A DNA stretch of 42,294 nt from Prochlorococcus sp. AG-347-J22 (GCA_003279005.1 QCBY01000010.1:1-42294); one strand, 5' to 3'; positions 7,067 to 15,391 are shown, counted from the stretch's first letter. The notes: generated from the sequence alone by a model not told the origin. Numbers and translations: made by a program.

Positions 7067-7073
7067 TAAGTAA

Positions 7074-7316
7074 TTATTCTGAAACTAAATATTCTTTCAG
7101 CTGATCTAATTTAAACCAGACATCAGGAACAGGTCGACGCCATCTTACCTGAGCATACTCTTCTTTAATTCCTAGAATTTCTCCAGGACCATCAAATACA
7201 TAACTAGGCAAATCAGAATCACTAGCTAATGCTTCGATACTTTTTGTATAGATATCTTTATCGACAAAGACTAAGCTACCTTTCTTAAGGGGTTTATTAG
7301 GTATTGACTCAGTCAT
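7074..7316 (-). CDS. ndhO: NAD(P)H-quinone oxidoreductase subunit O
   Basis: A small cytosolic-side subunit of the cyanobacterial NDH-1 complex, which uses reduced ferredoxin for cyclic electron flow and respiration on the thylakoid. 80 aa. The KKGSLVFVDKD opening, the GEILGIKEEYAQVRWRRPVPDVWF core and the final LDQL-x-EYL are characteristic. It is convergent with the J-domain gene (8-base gap) and divergent from the gene at 7456. A single short gene unit, with no other ndh gene nearby. Confidence 0.93.
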   Translation of the reverse strand: MTESIPNKPLKKGSLVFVDKDIYTKSIEALASDSDLPSYVFDGPGEILGIKEEYAQVRWRRPVPDVWFKLDQLKEYLVSE

Positions 7317-7455
7317 AAAGAAAATTATGTAAGTAAAATTATAGTATTATATTATAAAAAACTTTTTCCATTATCTTTTTTTAATTGATTACACCATAAT
7401 AATTACAATCTACAAAAAAATTTAATATTCTATTAAAATTATCACATTAAAAAAT

Positions 7456-8388
7456 ATGCGTCTTTTACTTCTTGGATGTACTGGATTTGTGGGGAAAGAA
7501 TTAGTCCCTACTTTGCTCAAAGAGGGTCATGAACTCTGTCTTGTGAGCAGAAAAAATATTAATAAATTAAAAATAAATATTCCATTAGATAAATTTAAAT
7601 TCCTAAAAATTGACCTATCAAAAAAACAAAATTGGAGCAATGAAAATCTATTAAATAATCTAAAAAAATACGATGGAATAATTAATCTAATAGGTGAACC
7701 AATAGCAGATAAAAAATGGACTGAAAATCAAAAAGAAGAGATTGTAAATAGCAGGATTTATTCAACTAAGTTTTTAATGGAAACCCTAAAAAAATTTCGA
7801 ATTAATCCAAAAGTAATAATAAATGGTTCAGCAATAGGCTTTTATGGAACAAGCTTAACTAAAGAGTTTAATGAAAATAGTAATAGCGGGAATGACTTTT
7901 TAGCTAACCTTTGTAAAAAATGGGAAGAGGTAGCCAGTGAAAAACCAATCTTCTCAAGGTTAGTAATTTTCAGAATTGGAATAGTATTAGAGGCGGACGG
8001 CGGAGCACTAGGAAAAATGCTTCCTGTATTTAAAGTTGGATTAGGTGGCCCAATTGGAGATGGGAAGCAATGGATGAGTTGGATTCATAGAAGTGATCTA
8101 TGTGGACTAATTGTGAATGCATTAGTAAATAAAAAATTTTCTGGGGTTTTTAATGCTGTTGCACCAGAACCAGTATTAATGAAAGATTTCTCTAAGACTT
8201 TAGGGAGATGCTTAAGTAGACCAGATTTGCTTCCTGTGCCTGGAACGATCCTAAAATTACTTTTAGGAGATGGGGCAAAATTAGTATTAGAGGGACAAAA
8301 AGTAAAAAGTATTAAATTAGGGGAAAATATATATAAATTCAAATATCCTCTTCTTCAGAAAGCAATTTACGCCTCCACCAAGCATTAA
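7456..8388 (+). CDS. TIGR01777-family NAD-dependent epimerase/dehydratase-like protein
   Basis: 310 aa with an N-terminal Rossmann fold (GCTGFVGKELV, residues 8-18), the family motif NGSAIGFYG near 122-130, a WEEVA helix, and a C-terminal DUF1731-type region starting near VFNAVAPEPV. This family has been called a cell-division inhibitor (SulA-like) in cyanobacteria by older annotations; the substrate is unknown. Its last 50 bases overlap a convergent membrane-protein gene. The ATG at 7456 places the glycine motif at the correct distance from the N-terminus. Confidence 0.85.
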   Translation: MRLLLLGCTGFVGKELVPTLLKEGHELCLVSRKNINKLKINIPLDKFKFLKIDLSKKQNWSNENLLNNLKKYDGIINLIGEPIADKKWTENQKEEIVNSRIYSTKFLMETLKKFRINPKVIINGSAIGFYGTSLTKEFNENSNSGNDFLANLCKKWEEVASEKPIFSRLVIFRIGIVLEADGGALGKMLPVFKVGLGGPIGDGKQWMSWIHRSDLCGLIVNALVNKKFSGVFNAVAPEPVLMKDFSKTLGRCLSRPDLLPVPGTILKLLLGDGAKLVLEGQKVKSIKLGENIYKFKYPLLQKAIYASTKH

Positions 8389-8608
8389 TGCCATTAACTA
8401 ACGAGCTAACAATTAAAATTGTAATTAATGGCACTATAAGAGGGTTCCAAAGATTCTGAAAAAAATTCAGGAAAATAATTACTCCATTTAACTGCATAAT
8501 TATTGCAAAAATAAAAAAAATTGAAAAAAAAACTACAACAAACAAATTTATTAATAAAAAATTATCAATAATCTCTTTTAGCCTTGGTTGAGATTTATCT
8601 ATAGTCAT
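8339..8608 (-). CDS. small membrane protein of unknown function
   Basis: 89 aa with two clear hydrophobic segments, about residues 17-42 and 50-70, followed by an NGINAWWRRKLL segment and an acidic tail (LSEEEDI). I do not recognise a named family, although the WWRRKL end is typical of conserved cyanobacterial membrane proteins. Its ATG (8606-8608) overlaps the TGA of the broken gene upstream (ATGA overlap), so it was built as a translationally coupled downstream gene. Its 3' 50 bases lie antisense to the TIGR01777 gene, an unusually long tail overlap. Confidence 0.75.
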   Translation of the reverse strand: MTIDKSQPRLKEIIDNFLLINLFVVVFFSIFFIFAIIMQLNGVIIFLNFFQNLWNPLIVPLITILIVSSLVNGINAWWRRKLLSEEEDI

Positions 8609-8829
8609 TTTTCATGACAGTTATTTATATTTATTACTTTAGTACATACATTGCTCTCGCTTATTCTTAAATTTGCGTTTTTATAATTTTTACCATATCC
8701 AAGTATTGGAAGCGCTTTTACGAGATCACCTCTTTTAAAAAGATATTTACCTAGCAAACTAACCAATAAATCTTCACCATGTCCATTACTTAAAAGTAAA
8801 ATTCTTGAAAATTTAAAATTCCAACCATC
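8605..8829 (-). pseudogene. truncated TIGR03492 (lipid-A-disaccharide synthase-related) gene remnant
   Basis: The minus strand reads ILLLSNGHGEDLLVSLLGKY, then ALPILGYGKNYKNA. This matches the N-terminus of cyanobacterial TIGR03492 proteins (LLxSNGHGED, then ALPxxGxGxxYxN), which normally have about 400 residues. Here the frame ends after about 65 residues at the TGA at 8605-8607. No ATG, GTG or TTG is available in frame before the motif; the frame is closed by TAA at 8842-8844. It begins inside the 3' end of the TPR gene and ends overlapping the next gene's ATG. So the flanks of an operon gene are kept while the body is gone, most simply an internal deletion. A functional short peptide with a non-standard start is less likely. 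Confidence 0.6.
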
Positions 8830-9241
8830 TATTGATTTTGATTAATTCTGGCCAGTTTGGATATCTTTTAAACCCATCGTCAACAGACTCTTTTAATTCT
8901 GTCTTTACATCAGGCATCATTATTGTCATTTTTTTAATTAATTCAACGTGCTCTCTAACACCTTTATTTTTTGTAGCCAAAAGAGCTAAAGATAAATTCA
9001 TCCTAGCTTGCGGATCTTGATGATTTAAGCGGACAGCCTGTCTTGCTGCTGCTAATGCTTCTTCATTATTTTTCAAAAGAAGCTGCAACCAAGATAGACA
9101 AGTCCAAGCAGCAAAATGGTTAGGGATTTGTTGAATGATTTTTTGAAAATCTTTGGCAATTGGTACTAATTCTTGACCATCTTGATATCTTGATAAAGCT
9201 GCATTGAAATCAGATTCAATTGGATTAATTTCATCTGTCAT
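8813..9241 (-). CDS. tetratricopeptide-repeat protein
   Basis: 142 aa, soluble and helical. At least two TPR units are visible: about residues 25-55 (NHFAAWTCLSWLQLLLKNN) and 58-92 (EEALAAARQAVRLNHQDPQA, then RMNLSLALLATK). TPRs mediate protein-protein contacts; the partner is unknown. It is nine bases downstream of the A-type Fe-S carrier gene on the same strand, so the two are co-transcribed, and its 3' end runs into the broken TIGR03492-like gene. Confidence 0.8.
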   Translation of the reverse strand: MTDEINPIESDFNAALSRYQDGQELVPIAKDFQKIIQQIPNHFAAWTCLSWLQLLLKNNEEALAAARQAVRLNHQDPQARMNLSLALLATKNKGVREHVELIKKMTIMMPDVKTELKESVDDGFKRYPNWPELIKINRWLEF

Positions 9242-9250
9242 GTTTTTAAT

Positions 9251-9643
9251 TTAAACTGCAAAAGAACTTCCGCAACCACAAGTTTGTGAGGCATTAGGAT
9301 TTACAAAATTAAATCCTCCACCAATTAAATCCTTACTAAAATCTAACTGCATTCCATAAATATATAAAAGGCTTTTTGGGTCACATACTACTTTGAAACT
9401 GTCTTGGGAATTTAGTGAATAATCATATACTTTATCATCTGATTTAATTTCATTACCGCTAATAAAGTCCATTGTATAACTCATACCACTGCAACCACCT
9501 GATCTTACACCAACTCTAAGAACTTTCTTGTCAGTCTGATTTTTTAATAAAAAAGATACTTGTTCTATTGCATCATTGGTTATTAATATCCCCTTTCCAT
9601 TGTCTGAGACCTTAATTTTTTCATCAATTTTTAAATTTTCCAT
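9251..9643 (-). CDS. A-type iron-sulfur cluster carrier (HesB/IscA/SufA family)
   Basis: Carries or transfers Fe-S clusters to target enzymes. The three family cysteines are present: SGGCSGMSY in the middle and CGCGSSF at the C-terminus (C-xn-C-x-C). I start at the ATG at 9641-9643 (MENLKIDEK), giving 130 aa; a further 18 upstream residues in frame (from 9697) are hydrophobic, lack homology in the family and crowd the divergent crtQ promoter. An AGGTGAG about 12 bases upstream supports this start. It precedes the TPR gene. sufA, erpA and iscA cannot be told apart from sequence alone. Confidence 0.88.
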   Translation of the reverse strand: MENLKIDEKIKVSDNGKGILITNDAIEQVSFLLKNQTDKKVLRVGVRSGGCSGMSYTMDFISGNEIKSDDKVYDYSLNSQDSFKVVCDPKSLLYIYGMQLDFSKDLIGGGFNFVNPNASQTCGCGSSFAV

Positions 9644-9742
9644 AATTACAAGTTTCTCACCTAAATATACTATAAAAAAATCAAACACATCTTGCATAGA
9701 TCAAACGATATACAAAGTTGATTTGTTATAATCAAGAAAAAA

Positions 9743-11197
9743 GTGAAAATTGCAATAGTAGGTTCTGGATTAGCTGGTCTAACAGCAGCAGTCAATTTGG
9801 TTGATGAAGGCCATGATGTTGAGATTTATGAGAGTAGATCATTTTGGGGAGGAAAAGTTGGTAGTTGGGAAGATAAAGATGGAAATCACATAGAAATGGG
9901 ATTACATGTTTTTTTCTATAACTATGCAAATTTATTTAAACTCATGAATAAAGTCGGTGCATTAGATAATCTGCTTCCGAAAGAACATACTCATTTATTC
10001 ATAAATAATGGTGGTAATTTAAAATCTTTGGATTTTAGATTTGCACTAGGAGCCCCTTTTAACGGACTGAAAGCTTTTTTCACTACGGAACAATTGACTT
10101 GGGTAGATAAGTTGAGAAATGCATTGGCTTTAGGAACTAGCCCGATAGTAAGAGGATTAGTAGATTATGAGGGTGCAATGAAGATCATTAGAGACTTAGA
10201 TAGATTAAGCTTCAAAGAATGGTTTTTAAATCATGGCGGAAGTATAAGAAGTCTTGAAAGAATGTGGGATCCAATTGCATACGCTTTAGGTTTTATAAAT
10301 TGTCAGGATATTTCTGCAAGATGTATGTTAACTATTTTTATGATGTTTGCATCTAAGACTGAGGCGTCTAAGCTTAACCTTTTAAAAGGATCACCTCATA
10401 AATGGCTTACAAAACCAATCGTTGATTACATCTCAAATAAAGGCTGCAAAATCTATTTAAATCATAAGGTCGAAGAAATTATTTATGAAAAAGATTCTTC
10501 TTCCTACTCTGTCACCCAATTAAAAATATCAACTCCTGATGGACCTAAAGCTATATTTGCTGATACGTTCCTCGCTGCATGTGATGTGCCTGGAATTAAA
10601 AAAATAGTTCCCAAAGAATGGTATAAATTTAAAGAATTTCAAGGTTTAAAAAAACTTAGAGCAGTTGCTGTGGCAACAATACAATTAAGATATGATGGAT
10701 GGGTAACTGAACTAAAAAAAGATAACAAAAGCCAGAATCCTGCAGGTCTAGATAATCTTTTATATTCAGCTGATGCATCTTTTAGTTGTTTTGCAGATTT
10801 AGCATTAGCAAGTCCAGTTGATTATAGAAAAAAGGGAATGGGATCTCTACTTCAATGTGTTTTAACTCCCGGGGATCGGTGGATGGGTAGATCAACAAAA
10901 AGAGTAACCGAGGAGATTGATGCTGAGGTGCGACGCCTATTTCCTTCTTCGAAAAATCTTAAATTGCTTTGGAGTAATTTAGTACAAGTTCCGCAATCAC
11001 TCTATAGAGAATCTCCAGGTATGGACCTTTTTAGACCAAGTCAAAGAACCTCAATATCAAATTTCTTTATGGCAGGTAGCTATACAAAGCAAGATTATAT
11101 TGATTCTATGGAAGGAGCTACTATGAGCGGTCACCTAGCAGCAGCAGCAATCCTAGATAAGAAAGCCGAATTAGCAAAAAATCTTGCGGTTAGCTAA
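9743..11197 (+). CDS. crtQ: zeta-carotene desaturase
   Basis: FAD enzyme that converts zeta-carotene to lycopene in the poly-cis (plant-like) carotenoid pathway of cyanobacteria; membrane-associated. 484 aa, family length. The N-terminal FAD motif is VGSGLAGLTAAVNL followed by EIYES and GGKVGSW. The C-terminal flavin motif is MAGSYTKQDYIDSMEGA-x-SG. HVFFYNYANLF is characteristic of CrtQ/ZDS rather than CrtP. It starts with GTG at 9743; no ATG lies ahead of the FAD motif. Two bases separate it from the SRPBCC gene, so the two are co-transcribed. Confidence 0.93.
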   Translation: MKIAIVGSGLAGLTAAVNLVDEGHDVEIYESRSFWGGKVGSWEDKDGNHIEMGLHVFFYNYANLFKLMNKVGALDNLLPKEHTHLFINNGGNLKSLDFRFALGAPFNGLKAFFTTEQLTWVDKLRNALALGTSPIVRGLVDYEGAMKIIRDLDRLSFKEWFLNHGGSIRSLERMWDPIAYALGFINCQDISARCMLTIFMMFASKTEASKLNLLKGSPHKWLTKPIVDYISNKGCKIYLNHKVEEIIYEKDSSSYSVTQLKISTPDGPKAIFADTFLAACDVPGIKKIVPKEWYKFKEFQGLKKLRAVAVATIQLRYDGWVTELKKDNKSQNPAGLDNLLYSADASFSCFADLALASPVDYRKKGMGSLLQCVLTPGDRWMGRSTKRVTEEIDAEVRRLFPSSKNLKLLWSNLVQVPQSLYRESPGMDLFRPSQRTSISNFFMAGSYTKQDYIDSMEGATMSGHLAAAAILDKKAELAKNLAVS

Positions 11198-11199
11198 CT

Positions 11200-11670
11200 A
11201 TGGGTACTTGGCTGAAACATGAAGTAATTACAATTGTAAATGCACCATTAGATAACGTTTGGAATACGTGGAGTGATTTGAAATCTATGTCTCTATGGAT
11301 GAGTTGGATTGAGTCTGTGAAAACAGTTGATCAAGAAACATCTACCTTACCTGATTTAACCGAATGGACTTTAGCTGCTAATGGATTCAAATTTAAATGG
11401 AAAGCACAAATAACAGAAAGAATTGAAAAGAATAAATTGAAATGGAAATCTATAGGAGGATTACCAACTCAAGGATCTGTAATTTTTGAATCAAAAGGAG
11501 ACGAATCAACGTCAGTAAACTTGGCTGTTACCTATGAATTACCAAAAATGATTGCTCGATTTATGGAAGAGAGAATTCTTGGTAAAATGGTAACTAATGA
11601 GCTACAAGTTAATATTGATAGGTTTAGAGACTTGGTTGAAAAAAATTATAACCATGAATTATCTAATTAA
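11200..11670 (+). CDS. SRPBCC (START/polyketide cyclase-like) lipid-binding-fold protein
   Basis: 156 aa with the pattern of the Bet v1/SRPBCC fold: HEVITIVNAPLDNVWNTWSD at the start, a beta-rich middle (WTLAANGFKFKWKAQITERI) and a long C-terminal helix. These proteins bind hydrophobic ligands or catalyse cyclisations. Its tight linkage to crtQ, two bases upstream, suggests a role with carotenoids or other isoprenoids, which is inference. The last eight bases overlap the convergent hemD stop. Confidence 0.82.
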   Translation: MGTWLKHEVITIVNAPLDNVWNTWSDLKSMSLWMSWIESVKTVDQETSTLPDLTEWTLAANGFKFKWKAQITERIEKNKLKWKSIGGLPTQGSVIFESKGDESTSVNLAVTYELPKMIARFMEERILGKMVTNELQVNIDRFRDLVEKNYNHELSN

Positions 11671-12460
11671 AAATATCAATCGCTACATCTAACAATCCTT
11701 CAAACGTATATTTGAGCGCCTCCCTATTTACTCGACCAAAAATTTTTTTACATGTTTTTGAAGTTTGAGGACCAATAGTTAATAACTTTGAATCATCAAG
11801 AAATTTTAACCATTCTTCCCCAAATTCTTTCTCAAGCAAAAGAGCAGAATTTAATACTGTCTTGCCACTTGAAAAAACAATTGCATCAACTTTTCTGCTT
11901 TTGATAACATTTATTGTTTCTTTTGGAATTGAATCCGGACATCTGGTTTCATACGCAGCAACCTCTACAACACGTGAACCAGAATTCCTAAATTCATCAG
12001 CAATTAAATTCCTCCCTCCTGTTTGAACTCTTGGCAAAAAGACTCTGAGTCCATATCCTGATATCGGAAAATTTTCAATTAAACTCTCCGCTACAAATTC
12101 TGGAGGAACAAAATCAGCCTCGACTCCTAACTCACCAAGAGTTTTAGAGGTTTTTTCACCCACTACAGCAATTTTTATTTTCTTTGAACACTCTTTTAAT
12201 GAACTATTGAAATTTCTTAATCTTTCATCTACAAATTTTATGCCATTACTACTAGAAAATATAATCCAATGAAAATCATTTATTTCACTTAGGGCATCAT
12301 CAAGAGGATTTAAATCATCGGGATATCCAACATCAATTGCTGGGAAATCAAATATTTGGGCACCTCTATTAGTGAATAATTTTTTTATGTCTGACATATT
12401 ATCTTTTGATCGAGTAATAATTATATTTTTATGATGCAAAGGAAGCTCAACTTTTGGCAT
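11663..12460 (-). CDS. hemD: uroporphyrinogen-III synthase
   Basis: Closes hydroxymethylbilane with inversion of ring D to uroporphyrinogen III, precursor of chlorophyll and haem. 265 aa. The two-lobed HemD pattern is visible: IIITRSKDN at the N-terminus, IIFSSSNGI near 87, KIAVVGEKTSKTLGELG, VFLPRVQTGGRNLI, VAAYETRCPD, AIVFSSGKTV and TIGPQTSKTC. HemD is poorly conserved, but these blocks are clear. The ATG at 12460 is preferred over a TTG at 12472 because GAGGG lies at the right distance before it. It overlaps the end of rbfA by 14 bases, so they are coupled. Confidence 0.88.
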   Translation of the reverse strand: MPKVELPLHHKNIIITRSKDNMSDIKKLFTNRGAQIFDFPAIDVGYPDDLNPLDDALSEINDFHWIIFSSSNGIKFVDERLRNFNSSLKECSKKIKIAVVGEKTSKTLGELGVEADFVPPEFVAESLIENFPISGYGLRVFLPRVQTGGRNLIADEFRNSGSRVVEVAAYETRCPDSIPKETINVIKSRKVDAIVFSSGKTVLNSALLLEKEFGEEWLKFLDDSKLLTIGPQTSKTCKKIFGRVNREALKYTFEGLLDVAIDIFN

Positions 12461-12845
12461 TATTTCCCTCAAATTTTGAATCTTGATCCTGAGTTTTATT
12501 TTTTAATTCTTCGAGAAGCTTGAGTACTGATAATCCTTTTTCAAATACTGTGTCATCTTTAAAAGTCATTTCCGGTACTCTTCTAATCTCTATTCTTTGC
12601 CCTAAAGTATGCCTGATAAAGTTTTTTGCAAGATTTAAATTATAAATAATTTCTTTTCTAATTTCTTCTCCAGCTGTTGTTGTGACGTAAATCTTACAAA
12701 ATTGCAAATCTCCCGTTAAATCTATTTTTGAAATATGAATGAAATTATTCTTTAATAAGTCATTTTCCAAATCATTCTGCAAAATAAGAGTTATCTCCTT
12801 TTTTAGCAAAGAAGAAACTTTTGCAATTCGATAATTATTTGGCAT
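12447..12845 (-). CDS. rbfA: ribosome-binding factor A
   Basis: A 30S maturation factor that binds helix 1 of 16S rRNA. 132 aa with a KH-type fold. MPNNYRIAKVSSLLKKEITLILQ is the standard N-terminus, HISKIDLTGDLQFCKIYV the middle strand region, and LGQRIEIRRVPEMTFKDDTVFEKG the conserved C-terminal end (RxxPEl-F--D). It sits between DUF751 (TAATG one-base stop/start overlap) and hemD (overlap), so all three form one translationally coupled operon. Confidence 0.93.
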   Translation of the reverse strand: MPNNYRIAKVSSLLKKEITLILQNDLENDLLKNNFIHISKIDLTGDLQFCKIYVTTTAGEEIRKEIIYNLNLAKNFIRHTLGQRIEIRRVPEMTFKDDTVFEKGLSVLKLLEELKNKTQDQDSKFEGNNAKS

Positions 12846-13054
12846 TATGGTTGTAAGTTAATTGGATTTGTCATTGCTTGTAGTACGAAATAAACTGTTA
12901 TGAACGCACTAATTAATGAAGATATTAACCCAACTAATGTTAATGGATTTGATCTATTCGTAAACAAAGGTTCTAATAATGCAACTAAACCTCCAGCAAT
13001 AATAGAAATTAAATATTTAGGATACCTAGCAACATTAGAGAAGAATTCGCCCAT
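12845..13054 (-). CDS. DUF751 family small membrane protein
   Basis: 69 aa with two membrane segments, about residues 13-30 and 38-60. The opening GEFFSNVARYPKYLISIIAG and the LVALLEPLF stretch are typical of the cyanobacterial and plastid DUF751 (Ycf33-like) group, of unknown function. I use the ATG at 13054, with GGAG four bases upstream, over a GTG at 13063 that lacks a site. It heads the DUF751-rbfA-hemD operon; its stop codon overlaps the rbfA ATG. Confidence 0.82.
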   Translation of the reverse strand: MGEFFSNVARYPKYLISIIAGGLVALLEPLFTNRSNPLTLVGLISSLISAFITVYFVLQAMTNPINLQP

Positions 13055-13108
13055 TAGCTCCACAATTTGATTACTTTTTTAGCTAAGTTTTAACAAACAT
13101 TAAATAGC

Positions 13109-13834
13109 ATGATCACATTATATCAATTTAGACATAGCGCTTTTTGCTTAAAGACAAGAATGGCTCTTCACGCCAAGAAATTACAATATAGAGTTGAAGA
13201 AGTTACCCCAGGCATTGGGCAATTTGAAATCTTCAAGATATCTGGTCAAAAACAAGTTCCAGTTATTGTTGATGATAATGATCAAATTATTAGTGACTCC
13301 TCAATTATTTGCGAATATATAAATAAAAAAAACAATAACAATCCTCTTTTCCCTGAAGATCCTTTATTGTTTGCACAATGCAAATTAATAGAGGATTGGG
13401 CTGATACTACTATGGCCTCAACCTGTAGAAAGGCTCTAGTTAAATCAGCAATAGAAAATCCTCAACTGCGTACTGCTTTACTTCCAGACGAGATCCCATC
13501 TTCAGTAAAAGGATTAGTTGATAAATTACCTTTTAAAAATCTTAGTAAAATTTCTAATGTGCTTATATCTTCTAAAGACAATTTAGAACTGCAAAAAATA
13601 TTAGAGTCTTTGTCAAAATCTTTAATTAATAAAAAATATCTATTAGGCGATAATTTATCAATAGCTGATATTGCTATTGCAGCACAATTATCTCTTCTTA
13701 AGTTTCCAAAGTCTTCAGGGCCTATTCTTTCTGGAGAAGGTTGCCAAGAATATATAAATAACCCTTACCTAGAAAATCTATTTATATGGAGAAATAATTT
13801 GGAAGAATATATTTTTAGTGCTAATTCTCAATAA
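13109..13834 (+). CDS. glutathione S-transferase family protein
   Basis: 241 aa. The N-terminal thioredoxin-like domain (1-75) has YQFRHSAFCLKTRMAL with a Cys at 13, the cis-Pro QVPVI and the GSH-contacting SDSSIICEYI. The helical C-terminal domain (about 90-235) contains GDNLSIADIAIAA, the conserved N-capping box with its Asp. The Cys at the active site suggests an omega- or beta-like, thiol-transferase type rather than a classical conjugating GST. The substrate is unknown. It converges on and overlaps the DUF6816 gene by 14 bases. Confidence 0.85.
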   Translation: MITLYQFRHSAFCLKTRMALHAKKLQYRVEEVTPGIGQFEIFKISGQKQVPVIVDDNDQIISDSSIICEYINKKNNNNPLFPEDPLLFAQCKLIEDWADTTMASTCRKALVKSAIENPQLRTALLPDEIPSSVKGLVDKLPFKNLSKISNVLISSKDNLELQKILESLSKSLINKKYLLGDNLSIADIAIAAQLSLLKFPKSSGPILSGEGCQEYINNPYLENLFIWRNNLEEYIFSANSQ

Positions 13835-14531
13835 AAGTAAAAGTCAGTTTATATTTATTAGTTTTTATTGCATGAACTGAGGGATCACCAACTTTAGATC
13901 CATATGAAGCAATATATTGAACACCGCAAATATCAATTTTTTGTTTATCTTGTAATTTTAAATTATCTTGATCACATTTTGTAAATTTACTTATAGCTTC
14001 CACCTGATTTACTCTTGAAACACCCGGTTTATGGGAAGTTTGAATTACTAATTCATCAGCAAAAAAAATATCATTATCTTGCACTTGAGTTCTTCCTGTA
14101 ATTCTTGAATCAATATAAAAATCATCTTTTAAATAAGTAATTTGACTATTAAAAGACTGCGGGTCATTAACTACTTTTATCAATTTATCACCAAAAATTG
14201 CCTTTCCTATAGACTCAGAATTCTTTGAACGATTACCAATAACTTCATTTAAATTATTTTTATAGAAATTGACTTGATATACAATAGGTGCTTTTGATTC
14301 ATTTGTTAAATCTTGAGAAGTAACAAGCCAATCACCTTCAAACCAACTAGGATAAATTAAATCTTTTGAAGTATCAGAAAGTTGAAAATTTGGTAAGTAT
14401 AATTCTGGCCATGAATTTTCTCTATTATACAAAAACTCTCTTACATTCAAATCGTTAAAAGCAAATGCATTATTTGTTGAAAGCGTTTGAATAATTAGAA
14501 AAAGAACTAAGCAAAGACAATTTTGTATCAT
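13821..14531 (-). CDS. exported DUF6816-type protein
   Basis: 237 aa from the ATG at 14529-14531. The N-terminus MIQNCLCLVLFLIIQTLSTN followed by NAFAFND looks like a Sec signal peptide with a cleavage site near AFA. The mature part is beta-rich with a YPSWFEGDWLVTSQDL block and an ending TNKYKLTFTFIEN, features of cyanobacterial and plastid proteins now called DUF6816 (older label: POLO box duplicated region). Function unknown; lumenal or periplasmic location is predicted. A GTG at 14555 would spoil the signal peptide. Its start codon overlaps the start codon of the divergent gene. Confidence 0.72.
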   Translation of the reverse strand: MIQNCLCLVLFLIIQTLSTNNAFAFNDLNVREFLYNRENSWPELYLPNFQLSDTSKDLIYPSWFEGDWLVTSQDLTNESKAPIVYQVNFYKNNLNEVIGNRSKNSESIGKAIFGDKLIKVVNDPQSFNSQITYLKDDFYIDSRITGRTQVQDNDIFFADELVIQTSHKPGVSRVNQVEAISKFTKCDQDNLKLQDKQKIDICGVQYIASYGSKVGDPSVHAIKTNKYKLTFTFIEN

Positions 14532-14787
14532 GTCAAATCCATTAATAAGATCCACAGATCATTTTGTTCTATTGGAGCCAGATTCAAAGGAAAAAATAGT
14601 AACTAAACAAGAAGCAATAATATGGTTAAAAAATTGGATCCCAAAGGTTGAATCTTCAACAATATATCAAAATCTAGATTATTCCAAAGAAGAATATTTT
14701 GAAGAATTATTAGAAAGTACTTATGAATTAGAAATAAAATTTGGATACGTTATTAAATGGTTTGCAGTAAGAGTTGACAAAGATTAA
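14530..14787 (+). CDS. CRR7-like small protein (chlororespiratory reduction 7)
   Basis: 85 aa, soluble. The HFVLLEPDSKEKIVTKQEAI opening and the C-terminal FGYVIKWFAVRVDKD resemble cyanobacterial homologues of plant CRR7, a factor required for assembly or stability of the chloroplast NDH complex. The assignment rests on these two blocks only and is moderate. ndhO in the same window shows that the NDH-1 complex exists here. Its ATG at 14530 shares the CATG palindrome with the divergent DUF6816 gene, and its 3' end overlaps aroK by four bases. Confidence 0.6.
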   Translation: MSNPLIRSTDHFVLLEPDSKEKIVTKQEAIIWLKNWIPKVESSTIYQNLDYSKEEYFEELLESTYELEIKFGYVIKWFAVRVDKD

Positions 14788-15341
14788 TTATTAGTTTTTT
14801 CATGGATAGCATATATTATTTTTTCTGAAACTTCTTCTAAATTTTCATTATTAACTTCAATTCTTAAATCAGCCTGAGAATATAAATTTTTTCTAGATTT
14901 TAAAATATTTGTATATAAATTATTCAAATTTCCTTCTTGAAGTAAAGGCCTATTTTCTAAATCATCTTTTAATCTTTCAATAACAATATTTTTGTCTACA
15001 TCAAGCCAAATTACTATTCCTTGCCTTAATATTCCCCAATTTTGAGGAGTTGTAACAATTCCTCCGCCAGTAGATATTACCAAAGAAGGAATTTTAATAG
15101 TTTCTTTTAGGCAATTTGTTTCTAGTTCACGAAACTCTTCTTCTCCACTATCAATAAAGATTTGATTTATTGTTTTATTAGCTAACCTCTCTATTAATGT
15201 ATCTAAATCAATATATTTATAACTCAGTAATCTAGCCAGTATTGGACCAGTTTGAGATTTTCCGCAGCCCATCATACCTATTAAAAATATACTTCTACCT
15301 TGAATCTTTTTGATTGTTTTTTCAATAATGAATTTATCCAT
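14784..15341 (-). CDS. aroK: shikimate kinase
   Basis: Phosphorylates shikimate with ATP in the pathway to chorismate and aromatic amino acids. 185 aa. The P-loop is GMMGCGKSQTG (about 22-32). The shikimate-binding residues lie in YIDLDTLIE, EEFRELET and ISTGGGIV, and the lid arginine in ENRPLL. It stands alone on the minus strand, convergent with the CRR7-like gene and divergent from the PTPS gene across a 50-base spacer. Confidence 0.93.
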   Translation of the reverse strand: MDKFIIEKTIKKIQGRSIFLIGMMGCGKSQTGPILARLLSYKYIDLDTLIERLANKTINQIFIDSGEEEFRELETNCLKETIKIPSLVISTGGGIVTTPQNWGILRQGIVIWLDVDKNIVIERLKDDLENRPLLQEGNLNNLYTNILKSRKNLYSQADLRIEVNNENLEEVSEKIIYAIHEKTNN

Positions 15342-15391
15342 ACAGACAAAAGTGTATATAAAACCTTAAGATAGTGTTAATGCAGACATTT

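Noticed and set aside
9644..9697. 18-residue N-terminal extension of the Fe-S carrier
   Set aside because: The hydrophobic extension is outside the family and the internal ATG has an AGGTGAG site upstream.
15374..15391. Earlier GTG/ATG starts for the PTPS-fold gene
   Set aside because: Not clearly excluded, but the added residues (MLMQTF) have no ribosome binding site or family match.
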